Positions 36,803 to 46,179 of a DNA stretch of 64,000 nucleotides are shown piece by piece. Positions within the stretch are counted from its first letter, which is position 1, and every line of letters starts with the position of its first letter. The notes beneath the pieces are model-generated. The model did no database searches and was not told where the DNA came from. It saw only the letters and a program-made list of their open reading frames with translations. The position numbers were made by a program, and so were the translations under genes. Source of the stretch: Legionella brunensis (lineage in GTDB: Bacteria > Pseudomonadota > Gammaproteobacteria > Legionellales > Legionellaceae); the NCBI RefSeq assembly GCF_001467025.1, contig NZ_LNXV01000036.1, forward strand, positions 1 to 64,000. The letters are read 5' to 3'.

Positions 36803-37217
36803 GCATAAGTTGTTCGATGTAGCGCCTACAGGTCAGCGGTTTATCAAGAAAATTCATAACATGACGTGTTCCACCAGTACCTGTAATGACTAAGGAACCG
36901 TAACGTAAAATACTGCCTATTATAGATTGGCGGATATCAATCGTTTCAATCTTGGATAGGGGAATATCAACCGTTTGTCTTACGAGCATCCCTGTGCGAA
37001 GAATCACTTGGTTTTTTTTAATCGTCAGCGATGAAAAATGGTAAGTAACCCAGGTCATCAAAGTCCAAATTAAAGCTACAAAAAGAAACATAAGCGATAC
37101 TTCTTTTAACTGAGTAATTTGAGAACCCAAAAAAATAGCAAAACAGGCGAGTGCTATTGGCCAGAAAAATAAAATCCAATGAAGTCTTGCAAAATATACG
37201 ACACTTCTGTCCGTCAT
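36795..37217 (-). CDS. Bacterial PH-domain membrane protein (YdbS/bPH2-like)
   Basis: A 140-residue protein. Two membrane segments (about 12-32 and 38-60) are followed by a bacterial PH domain: SSLTIKKNQVILRTGMLVRQ, then VDIPLSKIETIDIRQSIIG and YGSLVITGTGG. The family (DUF304) is found in stress-linked membrane proteins. It is the first gene of the run ending in the VOC gene. Confidence 0.8.
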   Translation of the reverse strand: MTDRSVVYFARLHWILFFWPIALACFAIFLGSQITQLKEVSLMFLFVALIWTLMTWVTYHFSSLTIKKNQVILRTGMLVRQTVDIPLSKIETIDIRQSIIGSILRYGSLVITGTGGTRHVMNFLDKPLTCRRYIEQLMHE

Positions 37218-37382
37218 TATTATCCTTTAAAATCATTCTTATCTAAAGTTCATTATCATATTGCAGATACTAAACCCTGTCATCAATTACGTTTAGCGTT
37301 TACAATTGAATTGTTCGCTCAACTAAATTGTGACAGGATCTTAAAATTTGCTATGCTATGAGCTTTATTTTCGGGTCTCTTA

Positions 37383-37811
37383 ATGCGTCGCATCAATCGC
37401 TGTCTAAATTCTCAATTGCAAGAAATTTGTCAAAACGCACTGGAGCTAGAGGGATTATCTACTCTGGTCAAAACTCATCTACCCCCCCATTTATCCAACT
37501 ATTGCAAAGTTGGTAGTTTTTTAAAAGGGGCATTAACACTGACTATTACTAATGCAGCCTGGGCAACTGAATTGCGTTATAATCTTCCGGAATTACGTGA
37601 TAAGTTAAGAAAAGAAGCAGGTCTTTATCAATTGACAGGAATAAAGATTTCCATTGAAAGTGAGAATAATCCACTCACAGCAATCAGCAAAACTAAACGG
37701 ACAATCACCTTATCACCCGCTGCTCGCAATGCTATTCACATCGCGAGCGAACAATGTGACTATGAACCTCTGAAAGAGGCCCTGCAACAATTAGCCAAGA
37801 CTCAGGATTAA
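37383..37811 (+). CDS. dciA: DciA-type DnaB helicase loader (DUF721)
   Basis: A 142-residue DUF721 protein. The N-terminal KH-like core has LPPHLSNYCKVGSFLKGALT, then LTITNAAWATELRYNLPEL and LREA/LRKEAGLYQL. The C-terminal third is basic and Thr/Ser-rich. DciA is the ancestral loader of the DnaB helicase in bacteria that lack DnaC, as expected here. Its stop overlaps that of the convergent gene by four bases. A cluster of DnaA-box-like sites lies 0.8 kb downstream. Confidence 0.82.
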   Translation: MRRINRCLNSQLQEICQNALELEGLSTLVKTHLPPHLSNYCKVGSFLKGALTLTITNAAWATELRYNLPELRDKLRKEAGLYQLTGIKISIESENNPLTAISKTKRTITLSPAARNAIHIASEQCDYEPLKEALQQLAKTQD

Positions 37812-38497
37812 TTTAAACCTGCACTTATCCCCTGCTCTTGAGTCAAATTGTGTTGAATTGTCTCGAAATCATGCTCCCAAAATTCTTTGGCTTCTTCTAA
37901 TAATGATAGTGTCGCCTCAGAACCCACTCCTTGTAGCGACATTTGCAACTCATTAACTTGCGCCTCTATTTTTCGTAGGAGATTTTTAATAGTCAGTAAA
38001 TTACGTATCGCATCCCCACGCTTTGTGATTGGCAGTTTCAAATTTAAGGCATAATTTGCGAAATTCCGTATTTTAGTAGTCACTATTTCTGCTTGGGCAA
38101 ACTCTTCTGTGTTTGAATCAAATTGTTTAAAAGTCGTATCTAACGTATGGTTAATTTTCTGAAAAAAAACTTGTGTTTCTGCTTTAATGTTATTCCTGCG
38201 TACCATAGTTGGAATTACAGCAATCGTGTGAGAAGCAAAAAAACCAACCGCGGCCCCCCCTACGCCCCTGACCAATGCAGAGCACTCTTCATTTTGACAG
38301 GTGTCAGCCGCCATATAACCTAATACTGCGGTGCTAACTATAATGCCACCTCTTACAAAAAGTTCTCGCCAACTGTAATGTGTCCATAATCCAGTCAATG
38401 TTTCGCGGGTACGTTGTCTTGCCAACCCGCCAACATTGAAGAAATCAAGTAGGTTACCACTTGCTTGAGTTAAAGTTTCTGCAGCTTTTGACAACAT
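37808..38497 (-). CDS. Hypothetical membrane protein with glycine zipper
   Basis: A 229-residue protein. A hydrophobic hairpin at about 48-92 (GGIIVSTAVLGYMAA, then LVRGVGGAAVGFFASHTIAV) has glycine-zipper spacing, with a Cys pair (TCQNEECSA) in the turn. The remaining 130 residues are helical, with a likely coiled coil (ILRKIEAQVNELQMSL-like region). No family is recognised. Membrane hairpin plus coiled coil is common in effector proteins that act on host membranes, but this is only a style argument. Confidence 0.55.
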   Translation of the reverse strand: MLSKAAETLTQASGNLLDFFNVGGLARQRTRETLTGLWTHYSWRELFVRGGIIVSTAVLGYMAADTCQNEECSALVRGVGGAAVGFFASHTIAVIPTMVRRNNIKAETQVFFQKINHTLDTTFKQFDSNTEEFAQAEIVTTKIRNFANYALNLKLPITKRGDAIRNLLTIKNLLRKIEAQVNELQMSLQGVGSEATLSLLEEAKEFWEHDFETIQHNLTQEQGISAGLN

Positions 38498-38973
38498 ATT
38501 TTTTAATCCATTAACACTATAGGGGAAAATACCTTAGCCTGATATTACAAATTAAACAACCATTAAAAACAAATTTAATTTTTTCATGTCAAGACTGTTT
38601 TTTCAAAATTTATTTGGCTATCATCATAATTCGAATTTATCTTATGCTTTAATGCCTGTGGATAACTTTATTTTATCTACAGAAATTATTTTCTTTCTTT
38701 TCTTTTTGATCACTTACCAGAGTATGATTTATTTGGTTGAAAGGTTGTTTAATTCTCTAAATATTATCCCCAAATTCTGTGGATAACATTGTGTATATAT
38801 TTCTCTTGAATGCGTTTGAGGAAGAATAAATCCAATTTTTATTGAGCGCTCATGCAAATGAAATAATCCATACAGCACCTTAATTAAATCTCTAAGACAA
38901 CTTTTTTAAAACAATTTGATTGTTTTATTATACTTCAGTATAACTGCTAACTTACTATAAAATCTGCAACGAG
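38498..38973. other. Gene-free AT-rich stretch with DnaA-box-like sites
   Basis: This 476-base gap lies between two divergent genes. It is strongly AT-rich with long T-runs. An apparent 66-codon ORF (38586-38786) has no coding character, and two of the DnaA-box-like sites fall inside it. The sites are listed as a separate entry. The right end holds the promoter region of the next gene, including TATAAAAT at about 38956. Confidence 0.5.
38657..38786. promoter_or_regulatory. Cluster of four DnaA-box-like 9-mers
   Basis: Two perfect boxes in the same orientation (TGTGGATAA at 38657-38665 and 38778-38786) and two single-mismatch boxes in the other orientation (TTATCTACA at 38673-38681, TTATCCCCA at 38764-38772) lie within 130 bases. 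They form two back-to-back pairs, each about 25 bases wide. The DNA between is AT-rich. The layout suits DnaA binding; whether it is an origin-like, titration or promoter site is unknown. Confidence 0.5.
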
Positions 38974-38979
38974 GTGGCC

Positions 38980-40080
38980 ATGTTTGGCGAAAAAAATCAA
39001 AAGGATAAGGAAGATAGCTTAGAGTATGTTTTGAATCCCGATGCCCTTACAGAGGAGGATTTAAATATTTTCTTGAGACAATTGCAATCCACAACACCAT
39101 TTGAAAATAGCTATAACGAGCTCTCCGATCTGCAGGTTATTGATGCTGACAGTTTTTTAGCTACAGAGCCTTCTGGAGAATCAGTTGATGCTGAGAATGT
39201 CAAGTCAGACTCAAATCGTAAAAGGAAGAGCGAGAATCTGTCATCATCAGAACCCGCAAAGAAAATATCTAAATCCTGCGAGTATCGGCGTCAATTCATC
39301 TATAAAGATCTTATTGAGAGAGGAGATTTACGCTTACATGAAAAGTTAGTTCCCGTAAACTTAATTCCCCCAGTAACCAAACGTAAAAAAAACACTCCCC
39401 TAAAAGTTAATAACCGAGAAATTATTACTATAGGGCAAATGTATGAATTCCAATCGCGGGACAAGCGAAAATATTTTTTCTATAATGGAGAACCTGTACC
39501 CCAAGAAAAGGTGCCCTCACAAGTTAAAATTTTGAAAAATGTAGATGGCAGAAAAGTGATTACCGACGAGGCCTTTTATAGACGAAATTATATAACTTTA
39601 AATAACCGTCAATTAACGCGTGAGGAAATTAAACAAATATATTTTAATCCAACAGATCAAAAATGCTATTTAGCTGATGAAGAAGTCGTTTGGGCTTCAA
39701 AGTATCGGACTCAAAAGCCCCTCCCCTCTTCACAAACATCTGTCCTCTCTCATATGACGGAACATCAACAATCAAAAAGTGAGCATATTTCAGTAGAAGA
39801 TGTTCTAAATGAGAACCCTGGAAATTCTGAGCATCAGTTTAATAAACCCGGCCTGCAGCTCTTAGTAAATGGATTTCGCTTATCCCCAGTGTTGCAACAA
39901 AAAATTGAATATCACTTTGAAGAAATTTATAAGTTATGCCAACAACAGTCTTTCCATAAAATAGCTTATCAAGGTAAACGAACGCCAACGATGTTCCCCT
40001 CTCTTGGACAACTACTAAACGAAGGACAAACCAAAGACAAAACTCAAGAAATGGAGGAAGAGATAACTTTATTAGTTTAA
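38980..40080 (+). CDS. Effector-like protein with bipartite nuclear-localisation-like signal
   Basis: A 366-residue hydrophilic protein. I use the ATG at 38980, behind GAGGTGG; a GTG two codons earlier is also possible. Residues 79-98 read NRKRKSENLSSSEPAKKISK, a textbook bipartite nuclear signal (KRK, ten residues, KK). Residues about 144-174 (VNNREIITIGQMYEF, FFYNGEPVP) and 207-238 (LNNRQLTREEIKQIYF, CYLADEEVVW) are two copies of one module. The tail QEMEEEITLLV is a glutamate block with hydrophobic end, as in Dot/Icm signals. The family is unknown; delivery to the host nucleus is inferred. Confidence 0.6.
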   Translation: MFGEKNQKDKEDSLEYVLNPDALTEEDLNIFLRQLQSTTPFENSYNELSDLQVIDADSFLATEPSGESVDAENVKSDSNRKRKSENLSSSEPAKKISKSCEYRRQFIYKDLIERGDLRLHEKLVPVNLIPPVTKRKKNTPLKVNNREIITIGQMYEFQSRDKRKYFFYNGEPVPQEKVPSQVKILKNVDGRKVITDEAFYRRNYITLNNRQLTREEIKQIYFNPTDQKCYLADEEVVWASKYRTQKPLPSSQTSVLSHMTEHQQSKSEHISVEDVLNENPGNSEHQFNKPGLQLLVNGFRLSPVLQQKIEYHFEEIYKLCQQQSFHKIAYQGKRTPTMFPSLGQLLNEGQTKDKTQEMEEEITLLV

Positions 40081-40125
40081 GCTGATCATTAAAGCTAGCC
40101 AAGAAGGAAAAACCCATAACAGATG

Positions 40126-40659
40126 CTAATTTAGCTTGGAATTGCCAAGCTTTGCTTCATCAGTTAAAGCGCTTGCAGCTGCCTCACCTATTTCCTCTTG
40201 TGGATTAAAATCAACTGCCACGGCAAAGCCAATGTTTTCAAGCCCACTCCATGACCCATAATTTAATATAGGTTTAATTCGCTGAGCAACTATTTCCTCA
40301 GCAACCTCATCCATATAAGTTAATGATTTTTTGGAATTTTTTAACAAATGTTGCAAGGTCAAGTTAAGTGTGTACTTTAAAAGATAAAGAGCTTGCTCAC
40401 AGGCATTGTCCAAACTATCCAATTGAATCCGGGATGAAGCATGGTAGAGATGAGTAAATTCGTAAGCATCAGGCGTAAAATCATCGTTTAGAATTGCTGT
40501 TTGCTTTGCTATATTAGATTCACATCTAAAGAAGAGAAAGTGTCTTTCTTGCGTTTCTATTTTGGTGATTTTAAAACATCCTTGAAAAACAAATGGCCGC
40601 CTCCAAACTGCGACTAATACTAAAGTCTCGATATTAATATTCGTGAATTTGGTGACCAT
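40126..40659 (-). CDS. Hypothetical protein
   Basis: A 177-residue protein with no signal or membrane segment. It starts with a beta-rich half (INIETLVLVAVWRRPFVFQG, FKITKIETQERHFLFF) and goes on to helices (SLDNACEQALYLLKYTLNLT). It lies 40 bases upstream of lpxC on the same strand's downstream side and ends convergent with the gene at 38980. I do not recognise the family. It is placed at the end of the division cluster but need not belong to it. Confidence 0.5.
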   Translation of the reverse strand: MVTKFTNINIETLVLVAVWRRPFVFQGCFKITKIETQERHFLFFRCESNIAKQTAILNDDFTPDAYEFTHLYHASSRIQLDSLDNACEQALYLLKYTLNLTLQHLLKNSKKSLTYMDEVAEEIVAQRIKPILNYGSWSGLENIGFAVAVDFNPQEEIGEAAASALTDEAKLGNSKLN

Positions 40660-40699
40660 AATTAGTCGTTAGTAAAGATGACGCAAAAATAAAAGATAT

Positions 40700-41614
40700 T
40701 TATGCTTCAGCAGGTAAAAAATCAGCAGCAACAGTAGGCTGGTAATTTTCCGCATCAAAATAGGTATATTCCCAAGCATCCTGACGAACCATCAACTCAC
40801 GTAAAAGTCGATTATTCAAGCCATGTCCTGATTTATAACCTTCGAAAGCTCCAATCAATCCACAGCCTAAAAGATATAAGTCTCCAATGGCATCCAATAC
40901 CTTGTGGGTGACAAATTCGGAATCAAAACGCAAACCATCTTCATTTAAAATACGATAATCATCCACAACAATTGCATTATCAAGACTGCCGCCTTTGGCC
41001 AAATCGTTTTCTCGCAATTTTTCATAGTCCGAAAGGAAGCCGAAAGTACGAGCACGACATACTCCTTTTACATAAGAAGTGCTGGAAAAATCAAAAGTTG
41101 CGGTCTGTGGTTTATCATTAAACACAGGGTGATCGAAATCAATAGTAAAGGAAACTCTATAGCCATTATAAGGAAGAAATTGAACATATTTGCCATTATC
41201 TTCAACACGAATAGGCTTTAATATACGGATAAATCGTTTTGCAGCACTTTGCTCACGGATACCCGCTGATTGAATCAGGAATACAAAAGGTGCGGCGCTA
41301 CCATCCATAATTGGAAGTTCAGGCGCATTGATATCAACATAAGCATTATCAATACCTAATCCCGCAAAGGCAGAAAGCAAATGCTCAACTGTCGCGACTT
41401 TGACGCCACCACACTGTAAAGAAGTACAAAGCATAGTATCGCCAACCTGATCGTATAAGGCTGGGATTTCTACCACAGGATTCAAATCGGTACGCCTAAA
41501 AATGATGCCAGTATTTATGGGAGCGGGACGCAAAGTGAGTAGAACCTTTTCCCCGGAATGCAAACCTACACCTGTTGCTTGAATGACTTTTTTTGGAGTT
41601 CTTTGTTTTATCAT
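40700..41614 (-). CDS. lpxC: UDP-3-O-acyl-N-acetylglucosamine deacetylase
   Basis: A 304-residue zinc deacetylase making the committed step of lipid A synthesis. It has the start [20 protein letters not shown], the zinc His in [18 protein letters not shown], and [17 protein letters not shown] with the second His and the Asp. The active-site His follows in [14 protein letters not shown]. All are intact. It closes the division cluster after ftsZ, as in most gammaproteobacteria, separated by a 186-base gap with a large inverted repeat. Confidence 0.97.
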   Translation of the reverse strand: MIKQRTPKKVIQATGVGLHSGEKVLLTLRPAPINTGIIFRRTDLNPVVEIPALYDQVGDTMLCTSLQCGGVKVATVEHLLSAFAGLGIDNAYVDINAPELPIMDGSAAPFVFLIQSAGIREQSAAKRFIRILKPIRVEDNGKYVQFLPYNGYRVSFTIDFDHPVFNDKPQTATFDFSSTSYVKGVCRARTFGFLSDYEKLRENDLAKGGSLDNAIVVDDYRILNEDGLRFDSEFVTHKVLDAIGDLYLLGCGLIGAFEGYKSGHGLNNRLLRELMVRQDAWEYTYFDAENYQPTVAADFLPAEA

Positions 41615-41700
41615 TCAGTAATCACCTTCTTGATATCCCATTTTTAAGCGCAATAGACTACCAAATCATATCAACAATTTACTGATTAGTCTAATTTTTT

Positions 41701-41773
41701 GTAGCATAGGCATAACCCTCATACAGGCAATATAATTTTAGCGCTTGCCTAATCAGTTATGCCTGAATACTAC
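41701..41773. repeat. Nested inverted repeat between ftsZ and lpxC
   Basis: AGGCATAAC (41708-41716) pairs with GTTATGCCT (41756-41764). Inside it AGGCAA (41725-41730) pairs with TTGCCT (41745-41750) around a 14-base AT-rich loop. Outside, GTAG-x-AT (41701) faces AT-x-CTAC (to 41773). Together they give an interrupted stem about 70 bases long, ending 28 bases after the ftsZ stop. It may be a terminator/attenuator or a structured leader of lpxC. Confidence 0.5.
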
Positions 41774-41800
41774 AAAATATCCAGCAATAAGTCCTTTAGG

Positions 41801-42988
41801 TTAATCAACATTTTCCTCTTGTCGACGTAAAAAGGCTGGGATATCCAAATAATCAACATCTGGTATAGATGAAGATTCAACAGTTGGTTTTGCGGCAACC
41901 GCAGCCGCTTGCTTGCGAATCACAGCTGGTCTATCAAATTGTTGATAATCCAGTGAACCATCGCTACGAGTTGTCTCCGCTATACGGGTTTTTGTACTAA
42001 TAGTCGTTTGTTGTTGCTGATGACGGCCACGTTGATCGCCAAGACCTGTTACGATTACTGTAACACGCATTTCGTCAGTCATTTGTGGATCAATCACTGT
42101 ACCAACGACAACGGTTGCATCATCGGAAATAAACTCTTTGACTACATCGCCTACTTCTTCAAACTCACCAATAGACATATCAAGACCAGCGGTAATATTG
42201 ACCAAAATTCCTCTTGCACCCGAGAAATTGACATCTTCGAGTAGAGGTGATGCAATGGCGGCTTCCGCAGCTTGGCGGGCTCTCTGCTCACCAGTAGCGC
42301 TACCAGTCCCCATCATTGCCATACCCATTTCGGACATAACAGTGCGTACATCGGCAAAATCGACGTTGATTAAGCCTGGGCGGGTAATTAAATCAGAAAT
42401 ACCTTTTACTGCACCTAAGAGAACATTATTAGCGGCTTTGAATGCATTCAAAAGGCTAATATTTTTACCAAGCACACTGAGAAGTTTGTTGTTCGGTATG
42501 GTTATTAATGAATCAACATGCTCACCCAAACGACGAATTCCTTCCTCAGCAGCCAGTGCTCTTTGTTTCCCTTCAAAAGAAAATGGTTTTGTCACTACTG
42601 CAACAGTAAGAATACCTAACTCTTTTGCTACTTCAGCAAACACAGGAGCGGCACCAGTACCCGTTCCTCCGCCCATTCCTGCGGTAATAAATACCATGTC
42701 AGCGCCAGCTAGAACCTCTTTAATTCTGCCTCTGTCTTCTTCAGCTGCTTCCCGGCCAATTTGTGGGTTAGCACCAGCCCCCAGACCTTTTGTTAACTCC
42801 TCACCTAACTGAATATGAATCTTAGCATTTGAATTTTTGAGCGCTTGGGCGTCAGTATTGGCGCAAATAAACTCAACACCATCAATATTTTCAGCGACCA
42901 TGTGTTGAACTGCATTACCACCACCACCGCCAACACCAACAACTTTTATTACGGCATTGTCTAGTTGACTCTCCGTTAATTCAAACAT
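41801..42988 (-). CDS. ftsZ: Cell division protein FtsZ
   Basis: A 395-residue tubulin-like GTPase forming the division ring. It has [18 protein letters not shown] at the start, the GTP signature [12 protein letters not shown], the T7 loop [10 protein letters not shown], and the unstructured linker. The C-terminal peptide [10 protein letters not shown] is the binding site for FtsA and ZipA. GGGGGAGAGG precedes the ATG. It lies 79 bases after ftsA. Confidence 0.98.
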   Translation of the reverse strand: MFELTESQLDNAVIKVVGVGGGGGNAVQHMVAENIDGVEFICANTDAQALKNSNAKIHIQLGEELTKGLGAGANPQIGREAAEEDRGRIKEVLAGADMVFITAGMGGGTGTGAAPVFAEVAKELGILTVAVVTKPFSFEGKQRALAAEEGIRRLGEHVDSLITIPNNKLLSVLGKNISLLNAFKAANNVLLGAVKGISDLITRPGLINVDFADVRTVMSEMGMAMMGTGSATGEQRARQAAEAAIASPLLEDVNFSGARGILVNITAGLDMSIGEFEEVGDVVKEFISDDATVVVGTVIDPQMTDEMRVTVIVTGLGDQRGRHQQQQTTISTKTRIAETTRSDGSLDYQQFDRPAVIRKQAAAVAAKPTVESSSIPDVDYLDIPAFLRRQEENVD

Positions 42989-43067
42989 TTGACCTCTCCC
43001 CCAAAAATTCTGTCAATAAAGAGGTTCTATCCTAAATTATCATTGTAATCAATCTGGATTGAACCTA

Positions 43068-44306
43068 CTAAAAATTACCATTAAACCATTCTTTCATCCG
43101 CGCCCACATTCCTTTGCCACTATCACTAAAGGTGGTTACATTATAACCACCTTCGTATTGTTGTTGAAAGCCGTGCAACAACAAACCAACTCCTGTTGCC
43201 ATGGAAGGATTAACCGTCGCTTCAACTAAACCAGAAATATGATGAGCGCAACCATGACGAACGGGCATTTCAAAACACATTTCCGCCAACTCTATAGCAC
43301 CACGGACACAGGATCCACCACCGGTCATTACCATGCCAGCCGCAACTCGCTGTTCAAATCCACTACGTCGTAGCTCATTACGAACCAGAGAAAACAATTC
43401 TTCATAACGTGCTGAAACAACATCAGAAAGTACCTTACTGGAAATTTTTCGCCCAGGCCTTTCATTCACACTCAATACTTCGATCATTTCACTGGCATTG
43501 GATAACTCGGGCATAGCACAAGCATACTTGACTTTGATGGCTTCAGCAGCCTTTGTAGGCGTGCGAAGTGCCATAGCAATATCATTAGTTACTTGGTCAC
43601 CTGCAATCGGTATTACTGCCGTATATTGAATTGCTCCTTCAGCAAAAACAGCAATATCAGTAGTGCCACCTCCAATGTCAATAATACAGACTCCGAGCTC
43701 TTTTTCATCTTCAGTGAGTACTGCATGACTCGAAGCTAATTGTTCAAGAATGACATCGCTAACTTCCAAGCCGCATCGACGAACACATTTTGCTATATTT
43801 TGAGCAGCACTAACTGCCCCGGTTACAATATGAACTCGAGCTTCCAAGCGAACACCAGCCATGCCTACAGGCTCACGGATGCTACCCTGGTTATCGATAA
43901 TAAATTCTTGGGGAAGAATATGAAGAATTTTTTGATCAGCTGGAATTGCTACTGCTTTTGCTGCATCAAGAACTCGCTCCACATCAACTTGTGAAACTTC
44001 TAAATCCTTAATAGCCACAATTCCGTGAGAATTTAGGCTACGAATATGGCTACCAGCAATCCCGGCATAAACGGTCCGCACTTCACATCCAGCCATCAAC
44101 TCGGCTTCCTGAACCGCTCGTTGTATAGAATTCACAGTAGCTTCAATATCAACAACTACACCTCGTTTTAATCCACGAGAAGGGTGACGTCCAATACCTA
44201 TAATTTCTATAGCACCATCAGCAGTCACCTCTCCTATAAGAGCCACTACTTTAGAAGTACCGATATCCAACCCAGTGATGATATTTTTTTCTAATTTTTT
44301 TGCCAT
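43068..44306 (-). CDS. ftsA: Cell division protein FtsA
   Basis: A 412-residue actin-like protein that tethers FtsZ to the membrane. It has IITGLDIGTSKVVALIGE (phosphate 1), CIIDIGGGTTDIAVF (phosphate 2), MTGGGSCVRGAIELAE (adenosine), and the amphipathic C-terminal helix GMWARMKEWFNGNF. I use the ATG at 44306 (MAKKLEK) with GGGAAGAG upstream. An ATG eight codons earlier lies inside ftsQ. Confidence 0.97.
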   Translation of the reverse strand: MAKKLEKNIITGLDIGTSKVVALIGEVTADGAIEIIGIGRHPSRGLKRGVVVDIEATVNSIQRAVQEAELMAGCEVRTVYAGIAGSHIRSLNSHGIVAIKDLEVSQVDVERVLDAAKAVAIPADQKILHILPQEFIIDNQGSIREPVGMAGVRLEARVHIVTGAVSAAQNIAKCVRRCGLEVSDVILEQLASSHAVLTEDEKELGVCIIDIGGGTTDIAVFAEGAIQYTAVIPIAGDQVTNDIAMALRTPTKAAEAIKVKYACAMPELSNASEMIEVLSVNERPGRKISSKVLSDVVSARYEELFSLVRNELRRSGFEQRVAAGMVMTGGGSCVRGAIELAEMCFEMPVRHGCAHHISGLVEATVNPSMATGVGLLLHGFQQQYEGGYNVTTFSDSGKGMWARMKEWFNGNF

Positions 44307-44317
44307 TCTCTTCCCGC

Positions 44318-45022
44318 TTATTTTTTCCATTGCACTGCCATGCCTCGCGGATAACGTAAATCAACACTCGCTAACTGGTCCGATTTTTCTGCAAAAACAG
44401 CAGGATATGCCTTACAGAATCGGGTTATCCGTGTTTCCAAATCTCGCTTTCCTAAATGTAACTGTACACCATTAGCTAAAGTAAGTTCCCACGCTCGATT
44501 ATCACGCCATTCTAATGAAGCTGCATGCAAACCATATATTGATAATATCTTACTCATTTTTTTAAAAACTTGTAAGACTTCCTTCTGTTGATTCACAGGA
44601 CCACTGAGGTGAGGTAATGAAGAATCCAGTCTCCCACCATTATTAAATAATTCTCCCTCTTCCGTCATCATGGCATCGTTCCATGTAGCTATTGGAATTT
44701 TTTCTGCTAAAGTGATTTTCAAAGTATCTGGCCAGATGCGCTCAATTTGCACCTGATTTGCCCAATCAAAAGAAATAAGATCGGCATATAGCTTCCCCAC
44801 CGGTACTGAAAAAAAACTTGAATCCAAATATTTAGTTAAAACGACTTCAAGATCTTTATGAGTAATATGGTGGTAGCTTGCAGCAATTTTGACAGTATTA
44901 ATAGGGAATTTCTTTGGATCAGCCAGATATAAATAAACTAACCTGGCCGTTAAAAAAAGAGCGCAAAGAATTAATATTGTTAAAAAGCTTGCGTAGCGTA
45001 ATCGTCCAGTATCAGCACCCAT
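44318..45022 (-). CDS. ftsQ: Cell division protein FtsQ
   Basis: A 234-residue bitopic protein that links early and late division proteins. One membrane segment (FLTILILCALFLTARLVYLY) is followed by the POTRA domain (FPINTVKIAASYHHITHKDLE) and the FtsQ beta domain (RIWPDTLKITLAEKIPIATW). The start is unsure: ATG 45022 is used, GTG at 45037 is in frame. Its tail ends QWKK, beyond the FtsB/L-binding part. Confidence 0.93.
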   Translation of the reverse strand: MGADTGRLRYASFLTILILCALFLTARLVYLYLADPKKFPINTVKIAASYHHITHKDLEVVLTKYLDSSFFSVPVGKLYADLISFDWANQVQIERIWPDTLKITLAEKIPIATWNDAMMTEEGELFNNGGRLDSSLPHLSGPVNQQKEVLQVFKKMSKILSIYGLHAASLEWRDNRAWELTLANGVQLHLGKRDLETRITRFCKAYPAVFAEKSDQLASVDLRYPRGMAVQWKK

Positions 45023-45084
45023 CCACTTATCCACCACCTATTGCCATAATTAGCTCTTATTGCTTTACGCTACCTAATTTCCTT

Positions 45085-46179
45085 TTACTGATAATCAGTC
45101 ACCAATTGCTGTCGACAGCGTTGATGAATCATTGCCAAACTAATCAATTCCTCTAACAGTAATGGGTACTCTAAACCACTAACCTGCCACAATTTTGGAT
45201 ACATGCTAATGGGAGTAAAACCAGGAATAGTATTGATTTCATTAAAATAAATCTTACCATCACGATCATTAACAAAAAAATCGACCCGAGCCATGCCTTT
45301 GCATTTTAATCGTGTGAAAATTTCTCCCGCTATCGCTTGCAATCGCTTCACGACTTTTGTTTCAAGCTTGGCAGGTGCATGTAATTCTGTTTGATTACTT
45401 TCCAAATACTTTGCTGTATAAGAATAGAATCCATCAGCATGATGTACACAAATTTCGCCAGGTAAACTCACTCTTGGGGCTGCTGAAGGAGAGGTGTTTT
45501 CGAGTACTGCCAATTCAATTTCACGCCCAGGAAGAAACTCTTCAACCAAGATCGTTTCATCGTAACGCAATGCATCCTCAACAGCGGCAATTAACTCAGC
45601 CATATTTTTTGCTTTATGAATGCCGACACTTGAACCAAGTGAACAAGGCTTGACAAATAGCGGCCAACCAAATTCTGTAGCGATTTGATGACAAAACTGC
45701 TGTCTTTCAACAGGGGTAGTAAACCATGACAACATGCGATAGCGCGCCGATTGAATCGTCTCAGTGCATGCAAGTCGTCTAGCAACATCTTTATCCATCC
45801 CAATTGCAGAGGTCAAGACATCACAACCAACATAAGCAACACCGGCTAATTCTAATAACCCTTGTATGCAACCATCTTCATAAAGAGGACCGTGCGCTAT
45901 CGGAAAAACAACGTCCGCATCAATTGCAAGCCGCCCTTCTACCAATAAACTTGCTAAAGGACATGAGCGAGTTGCCTTGACCGGTAAGCTGTCCTTAAAA
46001 GCTTTTAATTCCTCGTAATCGTTTAAATAAAACTTTCCCTCTTTATCCATACCTACAGGAATAATATTATATTTACTGGTATCCAGCTCCCTTAATACAG
46101 AAGCTGCAGAAATTAATGAAACTTCGTGCTCTCCAGATTTTCCGCCATAAAGTAATACAAGGTTGATCAATGTAGACAT
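45085..46179 (-). CDS. ddl: D-alanine--D-alanine ligase
   Basis: A 364-residue ATP-grasp enzyme joining two D-Ala for the peptidoglycan stem. It has [19 protein letters not shown], the ATP lysine in [52 protein letters not shown] and [14 protein letters not shown]. The ATG overlaps the murB stop (TAATG). Its N-terminal length fits the DdlA-like longer type. Confidence 0.97.
   Translation of the reverse strand: MSTLINLVLLYGGKSGEHEVSLISAASVLRELDTSKYNIIPVGMDKEGKFYLNDYEELKAFKDSLPVKATRSCPLASLLVEGRLAIDADVVFPIAHGPLYEDGCIQGLLELAGVAYVGCDVLTSAIGMDKDVARRLACTETIQSARYRMLSWFTTPVERQQFCHQIATEFGWPLFVKPCSLGSSVGIHKAKNMAELIAAVEDALRYDETILVEEFLPGREIELAVLENTSPSAAPRVSLPGEICVHHADGFYSYTAKYLESNQTELHAPAKLETKVVKRLQAIAGEIFTRLKCKGMARVDFFVNDRDGKIYFNEINTIPGFTPISMYPKLWQVSGLEYPLLLEELISLAMIHQRCRQQLVTDYQ

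Noticed and set aside
38586-38786. 66-codon plus-strand frame in the DnaA-box gap
   Set aside because: No ribosome site, T-run-derived Phe/Leu/Ile, and it is better explained as AT-rich non-coding DNA.
42138-42812. Plus-strand frame of 224 codons over ftsZ
   Set aside because: It is a mirror of the ftsZ codon pattern (Ser, Pro, Ala rich) with no ribosome site.
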